Shown one piece after another: positions 8,643-15,905 of a stretch of 40,012 nt of DNA. Location: positions 1-40,012 of the forward strand of contig CAZUEO010000023.1 of the NCBI GenBank assembly GCA_964619675.1, written 5' to 3'. The position numbers were made by a program, and so were the translations under genes. Below the pieces are notes generated by a model that had not been told where the DNA came from, did no database searches, and worked only from the letters and a program-made list of their open reading frames with translations. The stretch's first letter is position 1. Each line of letters opens with the position of its first letter. This DNA comes from JAPLMW01 sp964619675. GTDB taxonomy: Bacteria > Planctomycetota > Phycisphaerae > Sedimentisphaerales > UBA12454.

Positions 8643-8696
8643 AAAGTGCCTCCTCAAAAAGCCTATTTGTTCTGATTATCGACAATGAGAAAGCAA

Positions 8697-8722
8697 AAAA
8701 TTACTTAAAAGCAAGTAATTTT
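8697..8722. repeat. Perfect AT-rich inverted repeat between divergent genes
   Basis: AAAATTACTT (8697-8706) and AAGTAATTTT (8713-8722) are exact inverted copies across a 6-base spacer. It lies in the 222-base gap between the divergent response regulator and pilB genes, so a binding site for a dimeric regulator is as likely as an RNA hairpin. Farther right, TCGGC (8766-8770) and GCCGA (8779-8783) form a short stem. I found no convincing promoter in this gap. Confidence 0.4.
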
Positions 8723-8864
8723 AAATTTAATGATATAAAGGTTACTGTTCCGCATTTGTGTATTATCGGCCTTTATGCGCCGAACAAAGGGGTCAATAAG
8801 TAGTTAAGAGACAAAGGGTTTTTGACGATTTGGGAAATACGCTCAAACTCTATAGAGAGGGACT

Positions 8865-10571
8865 ATGACGACTAAAAAAACAGGCAATGCAACATTAGAA
8901 GCGATAAAGCGTCTCGGCATTCTTAACCGGGCCAGGCTAAACGAGGTTGAGAAACTGTCTGCCGAGAGTGGAAAAAGCATAATCAGTCTGCTCAAGGAAA
9001 ATAATCTTGTCAGTGATGAGCAGCTCGGCAGAATTATTGCGGCAGACCAAAAAATAGAATTTGTAACGCTTAGCCCCGATATGGTTGACTCTATAGTGGC
9101 TCATATGATTCCTTATGAACTGTCCAGCGAACATAATCTGATAGGGCTTCGGACAGATGGTGATAAGCTGTACGTTGCGATGAGTGCGCCGATGAATCTG
9201 GCTGTAAGGGACCAGATTGAGATGAGGACGGGCTGCAGGGTTGTTCCGCTGGCCGCTACCAGCATCGCCATCAAAACCGCCATAAGATATCATTTCAACG
9301 TGCAGAATGTTACAAGGCAGACCATTGCCTCGATCAGGCTGAAAAAACAGCAGCAGCCGGAAAAACAGCAGGCTGTCATACTCGACAAACTTCAAAGCAG
9401 CGATAGCCACATAGGCAACCTTGTTTCTTTGATAGTAAACGGAGCAATTGACTCAAGAGCAAGCGATATTCATATCGAACCTCAGGAAAGAGATTTAATC
9501 GTTCGATACAGAGTGGACGGTCTTTTGAGGAAAGAGCTCGACATTCCCGCAACAGCACAGGCAGAGGTTATCAGTCATATAAAAGTTCTTGCGGATATGG
9601 ATATATCGGAAAAACGACTGCCGCAGGACGGGCATATAACAACCGTACACCAGGACAGAGAATTAGATTTGAGAGTCTCATCGCTGCCCTCGGTTCTTGG
9701 CGAAAAAATTGTTATAAGGATTCTCGACAAGAACAGCAGCCGATGGAGTCTCGACAGCATAGTAACAAATAAGCCAGACAACCAGAAATTCAGGAGCCTG
9801 GTTGAAAATCCTTATGGAATGATATTGCTGACAGGGCCTACAGGGAGCGGCAAAACCACGACCCTTTATTCGCTTCTGCAGCTTTTAAATACCGGCAGGA
9901 ATAACATTGTTACCGTCGAGGACCCTGTTGAATACAAACTTGAAGGTATCACACAAGTGCAGGTCAATCCCAAAGCAGGTCTTGTATTTGCATCGGCGCT
10001 GAGAAGCATATTGAGACAGGACCCGGATATTATTCTTATCGGCGAAATCAGAGACTATGAAACCGCTGAAATAGCCGTCAGCTCCGCTATGACGGGACAT
10101 CTTGTGCTCTCGACTCTTCATACAAACGATGCTGCAGGAGCAATATCGCGATTTATAAACCTCGGAATACCGCCTTTTATGGTTGCTTCGTCTCTTTTAG
10201 GCGTAGCGGCACAGAGACTTATGAGAACCTCATGTAATCAGTGCAAAGAAACTTATAAACCGATGACATCGCAGGAAAAGATTATCATACCTGCCGGTCG
10301 AAAACCTCAGCGGTTTTTGTTTGCCCGAAATACCGGCTGTGGCCACTGCGGGAAAACAGGTTATCAGGGGAGGAAGGCTATATTTGAAATTTTGACTGCG
10401 TCGGGACGGATACGCAGGATGATAATCGAAGGAAAAAGCGATACCGAGATTAAGGAGCAGGCGATAAAAGAAGGAATGAAAACCTTAAAGACAAGCGGTA
10501 TTGAAGAAGTTATTCGGCAGACTACCACCATTGAAGAATTATGGCGAGTAGTGGATATGCAGGTGGACTAA
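8865..10571 (+). CDS. pilB: Type IV pilus / type II secretion assembly ATPase (PilB/GspE family)
   Basis: 568 residues, the usual length. An N-terminal MshEN-like domain (about 10-160) is followed by the ATPase core: Walker A GPTGSGKT at 324-331, Asp box near TVEDPVEY, Walker B DPDIILIGEIRD with catalytic Glu 394, and His box GHLVLSTLHTND. A zinc-binding tetracysteine motif (C457/C460 and C492/C495) marks PilB/GspE assembly ATPases rather than PilT retraction ATPases. It powers subunit addition from the cytoplasmic face of the inner membrane. GAGGGA precedes the ATG. The stop overlaps the pilC start (TAATG). Confidence 0.95.
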   Translation: MTTKKTGNATLEAIKRLGILNRARLNEVEKLSAESGKSIISLLKENNLVSDEQLGRIIAADQKIEFVTLSPDMVDSIVAHMIPYELSSEHNLIGLRTDGDKLYVAMSAPMNLAVRDQIEMRTGCRVVPLAATSIAIKTAIRYHFNVQNVTRQTIASIRLKKQQQPEKQQAVILDKLQSSDSHIGNLVSLIVNGAIDSRASDIHIEPQERDLIVRYRVDGLLRKELDIPATAQAEVISHIKVLADMDISEKRLPQDGHITTVHQDRELDLRVSSLPSVLGEKIVIRILDKNSSRWSLDSIVTNKPDNQKFRSLVENPYGMILLTGPTGSGKTTTLYSLLQLLNTGRNNIVTVEDPVEYKLEGITQVQVNPKAGLVFASALRSILRQDPDIILIGEIRDYETAEIAVSSAMTGHLVLSTLHTNDAAGAISRFINLGIPPFMVASSLLGVAAQRLMRTSCNQCKETYKPMTSQEKIIIPAGRKPQRFLFARNTGCGHCGKTGYQGRKAIFEILTASGRIRRMIIEGKSDTEIKEQAIKEGMKTLKTSGIEEVIRQTTTIEELWRVVDMQVD

Positions 10572-11767
10572 TGGCAGTTTACGAATATACAGCTCGAGAT
10601 GAGACCGGTCACATCTTTAGCGGCATATACGAAGATGTCAGCGGAAAACAGGCGATGAGAGATGAGCTGGCCAAGATCGGCCATAGCCTAATCAGTGCAA
10701 AGAGAAAGAGGGTAATCAAATCCGCCAGTGTGAAAGTAAAAAAAACCGACATAGTTACGTTCACTTATAGATTTGCAGGCATGTGCGGAGCAGGACTTAC
10801 AATTGTACAGAGCCTTGATACTATTGAAAAACAGACGGTTAGTCCGTCGTTAAAATTCATTATAAACGATATAACAAAGAGTATAGAGCGGGGGACATCT
10901 CTGACCGAAGCCTTTGGCAAGTACCGCTCTGTGTTTTCAGATTTCTTTCTGGGAATGGTTGAGGCAGGAGAGTCCGGCGGGGAACTTGCTAAAAGCCTCG
11001 AAATTAGCGCGAAATATCTTGAAAAAAGGGAGGATGTGGCAAATAAGCTCAAACGCGCCTTTATCTATCCGGTTATTGTCATCATCGTATGCTTTATGGT
11101 AATTGCGGCACTGGTTACTTTTGTCGTACCCGTATTTTCAAACATATATAAGCAGCTTGGCGTGCCTCTGCCGGGCCCGACACAGATGCTGGTTATCATA
11201 AGCGTCATCGTCAGAAAGTGGTGGCCGGTTTTGGTTGCTTTAGTTGTTGTGACGATGATTATCTACAGGCGCATGCGAGAAAATAGATTTATCAAAAGCA
11301 GGTGGGACTATTTTAAGTTTGCGATACCGCTATTCGGCAGGCTTAACAGACTGGTGATTGTCTCGCATTTTATCAGGAGTTTTGCCATGCTGATTTCGAC
11401 CGGCGTGCCGATGATAAAGGCCTTTCAGGTTGCCGGCTTGGTGGCAAGTAATGAAAAAATGTCGCAGATAAGTCTCGAACTGCAGGGGTCGGTGCAGATG
11501 GGAAACAGCGTGGCCGAGTCGCTCGAAAAATATAAAATTTTCCCGCCGATTGTTATTCAACTTGCCGACTCAGGGGAGCAGGCGGGTATGCTCGGACAGA
11601 TGCTAAATAAAAGCGTTGATTTTCTTGAAAAGGATATTGAGCAGATGACGGACTCGCTGCTTTTAAAGCTTGAACCTATGCTTACCATCGGCATGGGTGC
11701 GGTTATAGGACTTATATTGCTTGCCGTCTATCTGCCAATGTTCGATTATATGTCTTATTTAAAATAA
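10571..11767 (+). CDS. pilC: Inner-membrane platform protein (PilC/GspF family)
   Basis: 398 residues, typical of the family. Two tandem T2SSF domains are visible (about 60-185 and 265-388), each with a GxSxxEA/GNSVAE-type segment and the repeated EAGESGG / DSGEQAG motif. Hydrophobic helices lie near 165-190 (FIYPVIVIIVCFMVIAALV), 210-235 and 370-393. It couples the PilB ATPase to pilin insertion. The start at 10571 shares a base with the pilB stop (TAATG). A longer in-frame start (10541) lies within pilB and lacks the family N-terminus MAVYEYTARDE. Confidence 0.93.
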   Translation: MAVYEYTARDETGHIFSGIYEDVSGKQAMRDELAKIGHSLISAKRKRVIKSASVKVKKTDIVTFTYRFAGMCGAGLTIVQSLDTIEKQTVSPSLKFIINDITKSIERGTSLTEAFGKYRSVFSDFFLGMVEAGESGGELAKSLEISAKYLEKREDVANKLKRAFIYPVIVIIVCFMVIAALVTFVVPVFSNIYKQLGVPLPGPTQMLVIISVIVRKWWPVLVALVVVTMIIYRRMRENRFIKSRWDYFKFAIPLFGRLNRLVIVSHFIRSFAMLISTGVPMIKAFQVAGLVASNEKMSQISLELQGSVQMGNSVAESLEKYKIFPPIVIQLADSGEQAGMLGQMLNKSVDFLEKDIEQMTDSLLLKLEPMLTIGMGAVIGLILLAVYLPMFDYMSYLK

Positions 11768-11872
11768 AACAAGGTTTTACGAAAGCGGTACGGTTTTTGT
11801 GCCGAAATTGTTATTGTGTTCTGAAAAGAGGAAAATTAGTTGATAAGCATTTATTTTGGAAAGGAGTTAATA

Positions 11873-12187
11873 ATGAGTTCGAGAAAAGGTTTTACTCTGA
11901 TTGAGTTGTTGATTGTAGTGTTGATTCTTGGTGCACTGGCTGCTATAGCTATACCGAGAATCTCTGAAAGTGCCTCGACTGCAAAGGACAATGCCTGCGC
12001 AACCAATATTAGCGTGCTGAATTCGCAGATTGAACTGTGGGCTGCAAAACATGACGAAACTTATCCTTCTCTTGCGGACCTGGCGGCTGATGCCAATTAC
12101 TTGCCGGATGGCACTCCGAAATGTCCGAAAGGCGGGTCATATACATTGAACGCGAACAACAGGGCGCAATGCAGCTACTCTCATTAA
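11873..12187 (+). CDS. Major type IV prepilin / GspG-like pseudopilin
   Basis: 104 residues. A short leader MSSRKG precedes the prepilin peptidase site FTLIE (Phe+1, Glu+5), then the hydrophobic helix LLIVVLILGALAAIAIPRI. The globular part has the short NISVLNSQIELWAAKHDETYPSLADLA helix-loop and a C-terminal PKCPKGGSYTLN... CSYS disulfide-type segment seen in GspG- and ComGC-like subunits. GGAAAGGAG (11859-11867) precedes ATG 11873. A spacer of 105 bases from pilC and a strong terminator downstream (12247-12274) fit a separately and highly expressed main subunit. Confidence 0.88.
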   Translation: MSSRKGFTLIELLIVVLILGALAAIAIPRISESASTAKDNACATNISVLNSQIELWAAKHDETYPSLADLAADANYLPDGTPKCPKGGSYTLNANNRAQCSYSH

Positions 12188-12223
12188 TTGCCTGCGATTT
12201 AAAGCACTACGAAATGTGACAGA

Positions 12224-12235
12224 AACGGATCCGTT
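12224..12235. repeat. Perfect 12-bp palindrome
   Basis: AACGGATCCGTT is its own reverse complement. It lies in the spacer between the main prepilin and its terminator, 12 bases before the hairpin. It could be a protein binding site or chance. Confidence 0.3.
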
Positions 12236-12246
12236 ATGGATAACAG

Positions 12247-12275
12247 AAGGGATGGCGCAGGCCATCCCTTTATTT
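12247..12275 (+). terminator. Intrinsic terminator after the main prepilin gene
   Basis: AAGGGATGGC (12247-12256) pairs perfectly with GCCATCCCTT (12261-12270) across the tetraloop GCAG, followed by TATTTT. This 10-bp stem lies 59 bases after the prepilin stop and only 15 bases before the GspH-like start. It would lower transcription into the minor prepilins, so that the main subunit is made in excess. Confidence 0.75.
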
Positions 12276-12289
12276 TGCGGGGAACAATT

Positions 12290-12745
12290 ATGGCAGCTGC
12301 CGAAAAGGGTGTCACACTTGTTGAGCTGGTAATCATTGTCCTTATTATCGGTGTTATGACGTTTGTCGCTGTGCCGAGGATGGACTTTTCGATAATCAAG
12401 GGGGGAAAAGCTCAAACAAATGCTCAAAAAATTACGGCGGCTATAAGACATACCAGAAGCCTTGCCATCGCAGATGCTGCAACGAACAGCCAGGGCTTCA
12501 GTCTGAATATGACAGGCTCCGGCAGCTATACCGGCTATCAGATTGTAAATCTTGCGACGAGCGATGTCAACGACACCGGCTCGATAGACGAAAGTGTATT
12601 GTGCAACGGCGCAGATGATTTCATATTCGGACCGCTGGGCAGCAGACTGGGGGATGCCGACAGCCTGACTTTCACCGCCGGCGGAAAAACGTACAGTATT
12701 GCAGTTACATCCGCTACGGGAATGGTGAAATGCGTAAAACTGTAA
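12290..12745 (+). CDS. GspH/FimT-like minor prepilin
   Basis: 151 residues. The leader MAAAEKG is followed by VTLVELVIIVLIIGVMTFVAV: position +1 is Val rather than the common Phe, and Glu+5 is present. The mature part, with KITAAIRHTRSLAIADAATN near the N-terminus and a beta-rich C-terminal half ending MVKCVKL, follows the GspH/FimT layout. These proteins cap or initiate the pseudopilus. ATG 12290 was chosen because it puts a short leader before the cleavage site; an upstream in-frame ATG falls before the terminator hairpin. The last 16 bases overlap the next gene. Confidence 0.82.
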   Translation: MAAAEKGVTLVELVIIVLIIGVMTFVAVPRMDFSIIKGGKAQTNAQKITAAIRHTRSLAIADAATNSQGFSLNMTGSGSYTGYQIVNLATSDVNDTGSIDESVLCNGADDFIFGPLGSRLGDADSLTFTAGGKTYSIAVTSATGMVKCVKL

Positions 12746-13122
12746 ACAGAAAAGGCGGGTTTACTTTACCGGAAGTTGTTGTGGCAGCGACACTGCTGCT
12801 GATTGCTATTGTGCCGATTCTGAAGGCTCTTACACAGGCAAATCTCAATTCTATGATTATAGAGAGAAAAACGCGAAGTTTGTGCCTTGCTCAGGGAAAA
12901 CTGAATCAGATAAGGGCAAGGTCAATTTATAATTTTGATAATAATTTCAGTGAAAGCGACACGGCCCTGGGCAATTCATATCTTTGCAATGTCACCCAGG
13001 CAATCGTCAACGGCAGTCTTAAGGCAATCACAGTTGAGGTCGGCCATGATAGCGATCATAACGGCACACTTGCGAGCGGCGAAGTTGAAGTAACGCTACA
13101 AACACAAATCGCAAGAAGATAG
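12730..13122 (+). CDS. GspI-like minor prepilin
   Basis: 130 residues. MRKTVNRKGG precedes the cleavage site FTLPEVVVAATLLLIAIVPIL (Phe+1, Glu+5). The following helix ALTQANLNSMIIERKTRSLCLAQGKLNQIR matches the GspI pattern of a long helix with an AxxLAxxKLxxIR-like segment. Part of the tip complex H-I-J. The start lies inside the previous gene, implying translational coupling. The stop faces the stop of the beta-mannosidase gene 11 bases away. Confidence 0.82.
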   Translation: MRKTVNRKGGFTLPEVVVAATLLLIAIVPILKALTQANLNSMIIERKTRSLCLAQGKLNQIRARSIYNFDNNFSESDTALGNSYLCNVTQAIVNGSLKAITVEVGHDSDHNGTLASGEVEVTLQTQIARR

Positions 13123-13133
13123 TGATTTGTCTG

Positions 13134-15647
13134 TCAGCCGGTAAGGATTGAGTTCACGCAGGTCAGAGAAATCTTTTCGGGCAAATCGTCAATCACTTCC
13201 GCAGTATGAATGGTTACAGTTTCAGGCTTATCCGTAAGCAAATCAAAAAAATTATCGCTCATCTGTGCATCAAAAGGCATATCTATATAAAGGTCTTTTA
13301 CCGCTGAGGATGACTTCAATTTTAAGAGCCACTCGCAGTCATTGTGTCGTTCACTTTTAAAATCGGTTTTTGCCGCAGGCCAGTTGATGTATTTGTCAGG
13401 CAGATAAAAGAAACTGTTCTGTGCGATTACAGTTTTGTCATTTTCCAGCAAAAGGTGAAGAAAGCGGCTTTCGGGCTGACCAGGCCGGACGAAGGATTGC
13501 GGCAGAGAAAAAGATATTATGGCGGCAGGGCTCAGCGTTACAGGCCTTTTGAATTCATCCATTATCCTCAAATTCATATCGCTGAGCCGGCAGGTAAAAA
13601 GTCCTGTTAAAGGTTCGGTCGAGTGATTTATTATTGAGGCGGTCAGGGAAGCAATCGTCTTTTCAAGCGGCAGCCGGTTGCTGTCATATTGGGCGCTTAC
13701 TGTTGTAAGAACCGGCGCAAAACACCTTTTTGCATAGTAGTAAAGCGCCTTGGGACGGCCCTGATAGTCAATGCAGGACCAGCTTATAGCCGGCCGGCAG
13801 TCGTTGAACTGCCAGAAAAGAACGCCGCTGTTGACATTTGAATTTGAACGGAGGTGCTCAACATTTTTGCGGACGGCTCTTGCCTGCGTCAGTTGTGAAA
13901 GGTAAATAAACTCGCTGATGTCCCCGGGCGGACGAAAAAGCTCGTTTATATAATAGTGCAGGCGGGCAGTACCGTTCGGCTGATAGTTATGTTTCTCAAG
14001 CTGGCGGGATGCGGGATGTAATTTTTTGTCTGGCAGGAAATCTTCGAGCGTTTTTTTGCAGGGCAGCGATTGAAAGCCGAATTCAGCAGTAAATCGAGGT
14101 ATTTTCTTCAGGTAGTTGTCGGAAGGCTCAAGGCCGGACCATACGTTCCACTGATGAACTGTGCCGCTTGACGGGTCATTGGGATTTTTGGCAGGCCCAA
14201 ACGGAGTTGAAGGAATGTAATCGCGGTCGGGGTCAAGCTCATTGGCAAGCTGAAAAAGTATCTTATGATAAATGTCTCTGCCGTAAAATTTTCTGCTTTT
14301 GCCCAAAGTACCCTTGGAATGCGACCAGTCAATCTCATTATTGCCGCACCACAGAACCAGTGATGGGTGATTACGGAGCCTCGTTATATTTTGGGCTGCT
14401 TCAGTTTTTATCATACGGGTAAACCACAAACGGTCGGGATAATAAGCTGCGGTGAATGCGAAATCCTGCCAGACCATTATGCCGAGCTTATCGCAAAGAT
14501 TATAAAAAGTTTCTGTTTCATAAATTCCGCCGCCCCAGACTCTCAGCATATTGATGTTTGCTTCTTTTGCCGCTGCCAGCAATCTTTCATAGTCGGTTTC
14601 GGCGGCTGAACCAGCCAGCAGCGATACCGGTATCCACGATGCGCCTCGAACATAAACACGACGACCATTTACTATGAACTCAAATGAACAGTCGGTCTCG
14701 TCAGGTGACTGGTTGAGATGTGCTGTTCTTATGCCGAATTTCTTCGATGATGTTTCGATAAGCCGGTTTTTGCTGAAAAGCTCGGCCCTGAGAGTATAAA
14801 GCGATTGAGAACCGTAGGAGACAGGCCACCAGAGGGATACAGGTTTTATCTTTAGTACCGTAGAGATGTTGTCTGCGGCGCTGCAATCAAGTTCAGTATG
14901 GGCGGCGATATTGCCGGCAGGGTCGAGAACTGTAAGCCTGCATATAGTTGAAGGCTGATTTGCAATTTTTTCAGTTTGAACAGATACCTTTATATCGGCG
15001 CTGCGGGGGTCGGCCTGGATGGTTCTTATGTGAATATCGCGCAGGCGGGAGGAGCTGAAACCTTCGATGCGAACCGGCTGCCAGATGCCGCAGCCGGGCA
15101 GGGCAGGCGCCCAGTCCCAGCCGAACTGGCATTGTGCCTTGCGGACGTATGACCTGCACGAAAAGGAAAAGTTGTCATTGCTGAGCATACCGAATCGCTT
15201 CATCAGGCGGTTGCCTTCCTGCAGCGGCGAATCACACTTTACCAGCAGACGATTGTTTTTTTTCTCAAGCAGCGGTTTTATATCAAAACGATACGAACAG
15301 AACATATTATCTGTTTTTGCGATTAGCCTATCGTTTAGCCAGATTTGACAAAAGGTATCAAGGCCGTCAAAGACAAGTTCAATCCTGTCGAGTTCGGAAA
15401 ATTCAGCAGGGCAATCGAAGATTTTTTGAAATATCCATGATTTTTCGCTCGGCCAGAGAAAATCTTCCGGGTTTGAATTCAAATCTGAAAGGTTAATGAG
15501 ACCTGCCTCAACCAGACAGGCGTAAATCGATGATGGGACGCGACAATTCAGCCAGTTTTCCTTGTCCAAATCCCGCATCCGCCTGGCCCAGGCCGGGTAC
15601 TCCTTAAATTGCCATTTACCAGTAAGGTCTAAAATCTGCTTTGTCAC
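13134..15647 (-). CDS. Cytoplasmic GH2-family beta-mannosidase
   Basis: 837 residues, the normal length. LDLTGKWQFKEYPAWAR and the jelly-roll region WLNCRVPSSIYACLVEAG with EKSWIFQKIFDCP fit the N-terminal domain of beta-mannosidases, which hydrolyse non-reducing beta-mannosyl residues. The acid/base lies in WCGNNE (Glu 438) after HPSLVL, and the nucleophile in TAEFGFQS (Glu 522); both are intact. There is no signal peptide, so it would act on mannosides taken up into the cytoplasm. It is transcribed opposite to the pilus genes and splits that locus, tail to tail with the gspI-like gene (11 bases) and head to head with the LamG-prepilin gene. It may be an inserted gene. Confidence 0.88.
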   Translation of the reverse strand: MTKQILDLTGKWQFKEYPAWARRMRDLDKENWLNCRVPSSIYACLVEAGLINLSDLNSNPEDFLWPSEKSWIFQKIFDCPAEFSELDRIELVFDGLDTFCQIWLNDRLIAKTDNMFCSYRFDIKPLLEKKNNRLLVKCDSPLQEGNRLMKRFGMLSNDNFSFSCRSYVRKAQCQFGWDWAPALPGCGIWQPVRIEGFSSSRLRDIHIRTIQADPRSADIKVSVQTEKIANQPSTICRLTVLDPAGNIAAHTELDCSAADNISTVLKIKPVSLWWPVSYGSQSLYTLRAELFSKNRLIETSSKKFGIRTAHLNQSPDETDCSFEFIVNGRRVYVRGASWIPVSLLAGSAAETDYERLLAAAKEANINMLRVWGGGIYETETFYNLCDKLGIMVWQDFAFTAAYYPDRLWFTRMIKTEAAQNITRLRNHPSLVLWCGNNEIDWSHSKGTLGKSRKFYGRDIYHKILFQLANELDPDRDYIPSTPFGPAKNPNDPSSGTVHQWNVWSGLEPSDNYLKKIPRFTAEFGFQSLPCKKTLEDFLPDKKLHPASRQLEKHNYQPNGTARLHYYINELFRPPGDISEFIYLSQLTQARAVRKNVEHLRSNSNVNSGVLFWQFNDCRPAISWSCIDYQGRPKALYYYAKRCFAPVLTTVSAQYDSNRLPLEKTIASLTASIINHSTEPLTGLFTCRLSDMNLRIMDEFKRPVTLSPAAIISFSLPQSFVRPGQPESRFLHLLLENDKTVIAQNSFFYLPDKYINWPAAKTDFKSERHNDCEWLLKLKSSSAVKDLYIDMPFDAQMSDNFFDLLTDKPETVTIHTAEVIDDLPEKISLTCVNSILTG

Positions 15648-15672
15648 AGGCGTCGATTTTAGCAGAAAAAGA

Positions 15673-15905
15673 ATTTAGAGGCCAGAGACAAGAAACACGA
15701 ATTATAAGACTTTTCAAATTGAACAAACGATAGGTCGGCAGTTGCGTCGATAAGTCCCATAAAAGCGAAATTTAGTGTCTGATAATTTTGATTTTTCACG
15801 CCTTAGGGTTTTCCCTGCAATCGCCGAATTCAGGTTAGCACCGGCGGCCTGTAAGCCGATATTTTTAAAGAGCTAAAGTGCAGACAGGTTACATAATGCG
15901 CAAAG
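15673..15905 (+). repeat. Long direct repeat, copy 1 (leader of the LamG-prepilin gene)
   Basis: This segment aligns without gaps to 18412-18644, with about 40 differences in 233 positions by my hand count (83% identity), mostly transitions. It starts just after the divergent beta-mannosidase start and ends 9 bases into the LamG-prepilin gene, so it includes that gene's ribosome binding site (ACAGG) and start codon. The best conserved parts are TGATTTTTCACGCC and GGTTAGCACCGGC with AAGCCGATATTTTTAAAG. It accounts for almost all of the 15648-15895 gap. It probably holds the promoter and leader. Confidence 0.9.

Noticed and set aside
11786..11806. Sigma-54-like promoter (GG-N10-GT) upstream of the main prepilin gene
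   Set aside because: Pilin genes are often sigma-54 dependent and the spacing fits, but the second element reads GT instead of the near-invariant GC, and the first lacks the usual TGGCAC.
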